Shown here one piece after another: positions 62,577-64,000 of a stretch of DNA of 64,000 nt (positions are counted from its first letter, which is position 1; the number at the start of each line of letters is the position of its first letter). The notes under the pieces were generated by a model that saw only the letters and a list, made by a program, of their open reading frames with translations, was not told the origin of the DNA and searched no databases. Both the position numbers and the translations under genes were made by a program. The stretch spans positions 124,001 through 188,000 of the forward strand of contig NZ_ARQM01000016.1 in NCBI RefSeq assembly GCF_000385135.1, in the 5' to 3' direction. This stretch comes from Promicromonospora sukumoe 327MFSha3.1 (GTDB taxonomy: Bacteria > Actinomycetota > Actinomycetes > Actinomycetales > Cellulomonadaceae).

Positions 62577-64000
62577 ATGCGACGGATCCGAGCTCTGGAC
62601 GAGCCCACCGGGTCGGAACGGCACCGGCACGCCGGCGTGCTGGCGTTCCGTGCCCTCGGTTCGGCGGTCCTCGCCTTCAGCCTGGTGTTCCCCTGGGGCC
62701 CCAGCGCCGAGGCGGACCCGCCCGCGGTCCCGCCGTCCGCGCCGTCCGAACAGGACGTGCAGGACGCCCGCGACGCCGTGGCCGCGGGGACGCTCGACGT
62801 GCACCAGGCGGAGGCGGCCCTCGTGGACCTCCGTGCGGAGCTGGAGGCCGCGCAGGTCCGCGTCCAGGTGGCGGGCGCCGACTACGCCGAGGCGCAGCAG
62901 GCGGTCGAGCAGGCGAAGGCGGAGGTGGCGAAGGCCCGGAAGGCCGCGGCGAAGGCGCACCGGGGCGAGGTGACGGCGCGGGGGAGCCTGGCCGAGGTCT
63001 ACCGGGCGTCGTCGCGCGACGACGGCCTGGGGCCGCTCGGCGTGGCCCTGCGCGCCGACTCGGTGCCCGACCTGGTGGGCCGCAGCGCGGCCGAGCGCGC
63101 GGTGCAGCGCAAGGTGGGCGGCGCCCTGGCCGGTTACCAGGACGCGCGCGCCGCCTCGGAGTCCGCCGACGCCCGCTGGTCGGCGGCCAAGGAGGAGCTC
63201 GACGCGGCGGCCGAGCGGGCCGAGACCGCGTACGACGCCGCCCAGACCGCCGCCGCGGACCTCGAGGCGCGCACCCGCTCGGCCGAGGCCGAGCGGCAGG
63301 CGCTCGTGGAGCGGCTCGCGGAGCTGCGCCGGACCAGCGTGCGGATCGAGCGGGAGCGGGAGGCCGCGGAGGCGGCCGCCGCGGAGGCGGCGCGGGAGGC
63401 GGCCGCACGGGCGGAGCTCGAACGGCAGCAGGCGGCACGGGAGGCTGCGCGGGCCGAGGCGCGGGAGGCGGAGGCCGCGCCCGCGGAGCGTGGTTCGGGC
63501 GGCACCAGCGGCTCAGGTGGATCCGGCGGCTCGGGCGGTTCTGGCGGTTCCGGTCGGGGTGGCACGACGTCGTCCAGCCCGCCCAGGTCGGCTGTCCCGC
63601 CCAAGGCCGTCCAGCCGACGTCGGGGGTCACCGTCGGGTCGGCGGGCCGCGGCGTCGGCGCCGTGACCTGGGCCCGGACCAAGATCGGCGCGCCCTACCT
63701 GCTCGGCGCCGCAGGGCCGTCGTCGTACGACTGCTCGGGGCTGACGATGAAGTCGTGGGCGAGCCAGGGCGTCGACATCACGCGGACGTCGCGGTCGCAG
63801 TACCTGGCCGTCGGCAAGGTGGGCTACGGCGCTCTGCGGCCCGGCGACCTCATCTTCTACGGCTCGGACCCGAGCGACCCGTCGTCGATCTACCACGTGG
63901 CCATGTACACGGGCGGCGGCATGATGATCGAGGCGACCCTGCCGGGGCACCCGCTCTCGGAGAACCCGCTGCGGCTCTCGAACGCGATGCCCTACGCCGG
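62577..64000 (+). CDS. NlpC/P60 peptidoglycan hydrolase with coiled-coil domain, 3' end outside window
   Basis: The frame from ATG 62577 stays open to the window edge (474 codons, no stop). GGAAGGGGG precedes it. A hydrophobic segment near residues 21-45 is a signal peptide or anchor. Two coiled-coil blocks (about 60-150, 185-310) rich in Ala/Glu/Arg are separated by YRASSRDDGLGPLG. A Gly/Ser linker follows, then an NlpC/P60 domain from about residue 360: catalytic Cys386 in YDCSGLTMKSW and His440 in YHVAMYTGGG. This is the RipA-like architecture that cleaves peptide stems of peptidoglycan during cell separation. Confidence 0.93.
   Translation, partial: MRRIRALDEPTGSERHRHAGVLAFRALGSAVLAFSLVFPWGPSAEADPPAVPPSAPSEQDVQDARDAVAAGTLDVHQAEAALVDLRAELEAAQVRVQVAGADYAEAQQAVEQAKAEVAKARKAAAKAHRGEVTARGSLAEVYRASSRDDGLGPLGVALRADSVPDLVGRSAAERAVQRKVGGALAGYQDARAASESADARWSAAKEELDAAAERAETAYDAAQTAAADLEARTRSAEAERQALVERLAELRRTSVRIEREREAAEAAAAEAAREAAARAELERQQAAREAARAEAREAEAAPAERGSGGTSGSGGSGGSGGSGGSGRGGTTSSSPPRSAVPPKAVQPTSGVTVGSAGRGVGAVTWARTKIGAPYLLGAAGPSSYDCSGLTMKSWASQGVDITRTSRSQYLAVGKVGYGALRPGDLIFYGSDPSDPSSIYHVAMYTGGGMMIEATLPGHPLSENPLRLSNAMPYA

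Overview
The window is GC-rich throughout and reads as the chromosome of an actinobacterium. I infer a Micrococcales member near Promicromonosporaceae or Cellulomonadaceae, such as Cellulosimicrobium or Isoptericola. The reasons are extreme GC bias at third codon positions, many GTG starts, many starts lying 6 to 7 bases after a TANNNT -10 box (leaderless mRNA), F420 biosynthesis genes, GlnR and a GlxR-type Crp, actinobacterial conserved gene orders, and secreted chitinase and beta-1,3-glucanase. No phage, insertion sequence, plasmid origin or CRISPR array is visible. The genus is inference.

Layout. 1-1924: end of a TauE/SafE permease and an AAA/DUF4143 ATPase. 2063-4448: lysC-asd. 4545-9272: a YtrA-type GntR repressor with two ABC modules and a pair of paralogous membrane proteins. 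9304-14772: a glutamine amidotransferase, an aromatic leader peptide with attenuator in front of DAHP synthase, two hypothetical envelope proteins and a ferredoxin reductase. 15160-25930: a conserved actinobacterial block (tRNA-Pro, RidA, DUF4177, class A PBP, metallophosphoesterase, Crp, Nth, a hydrolase) interrupted by the methylcitrate genes prpDBC. 25982-37152: glnR followed by YceI, thioredoxin, DUF4395, DsrE, nitrobindin-like, YgfZ, FUSC, DUF2516, asparaginase and Dtd, then a large LuxR regulator. 37488-46758: chitinase, ECF sigma factor with a candidate partner, OsmC, a giant FAD/Fe-S dehydrogenase, a cupin, and an AT-richer pair of secreted proteins. 46798-54983: nitroreductase, aldo-keto reductase divergent from a MocR regulator, cofC-cofD for F420, a thiamine-binding-type protein, a LysE exporter and a RAMA-domain protein. 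55001-64000: LacI regulator and GH16 glucanase, MDR reductase, VOC protein, metX and metY behind a poly-cysteine leader peptide, and a truncated NlpC/P60 hydrolase.

How the genes work together. Amino acid supply recurs: lysC-asd make aspartate semialdehyde, metX-metY carry homoserine to homocysteine, and DAHP synthase opens the shikimate pathway. The last two have short translated leaders that look like amino acid sensors. GlnR, asparaginase and a possible GlnR box concern nitrogen. PrpDBC removes propionyl-CoA. Chitinase and glucanase feed on fungal wall polymers, the glucanase probably under LacI-type control.

The most unusual observations are small. Two unrelated families of near-perfect DNA palindromes sit inside coding genes without breaking the frame: one in the linker of the MocR regulator, one in cofC. 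The cofC palindrome has a diverged relative in the intergenic region beside tRNA-Pro. A leader peptide ending Met-Cys-Cys-Cys precedes metY, and one containing Trp-Tyr-Trp-Arg-Phe precedes DAHP synthase.
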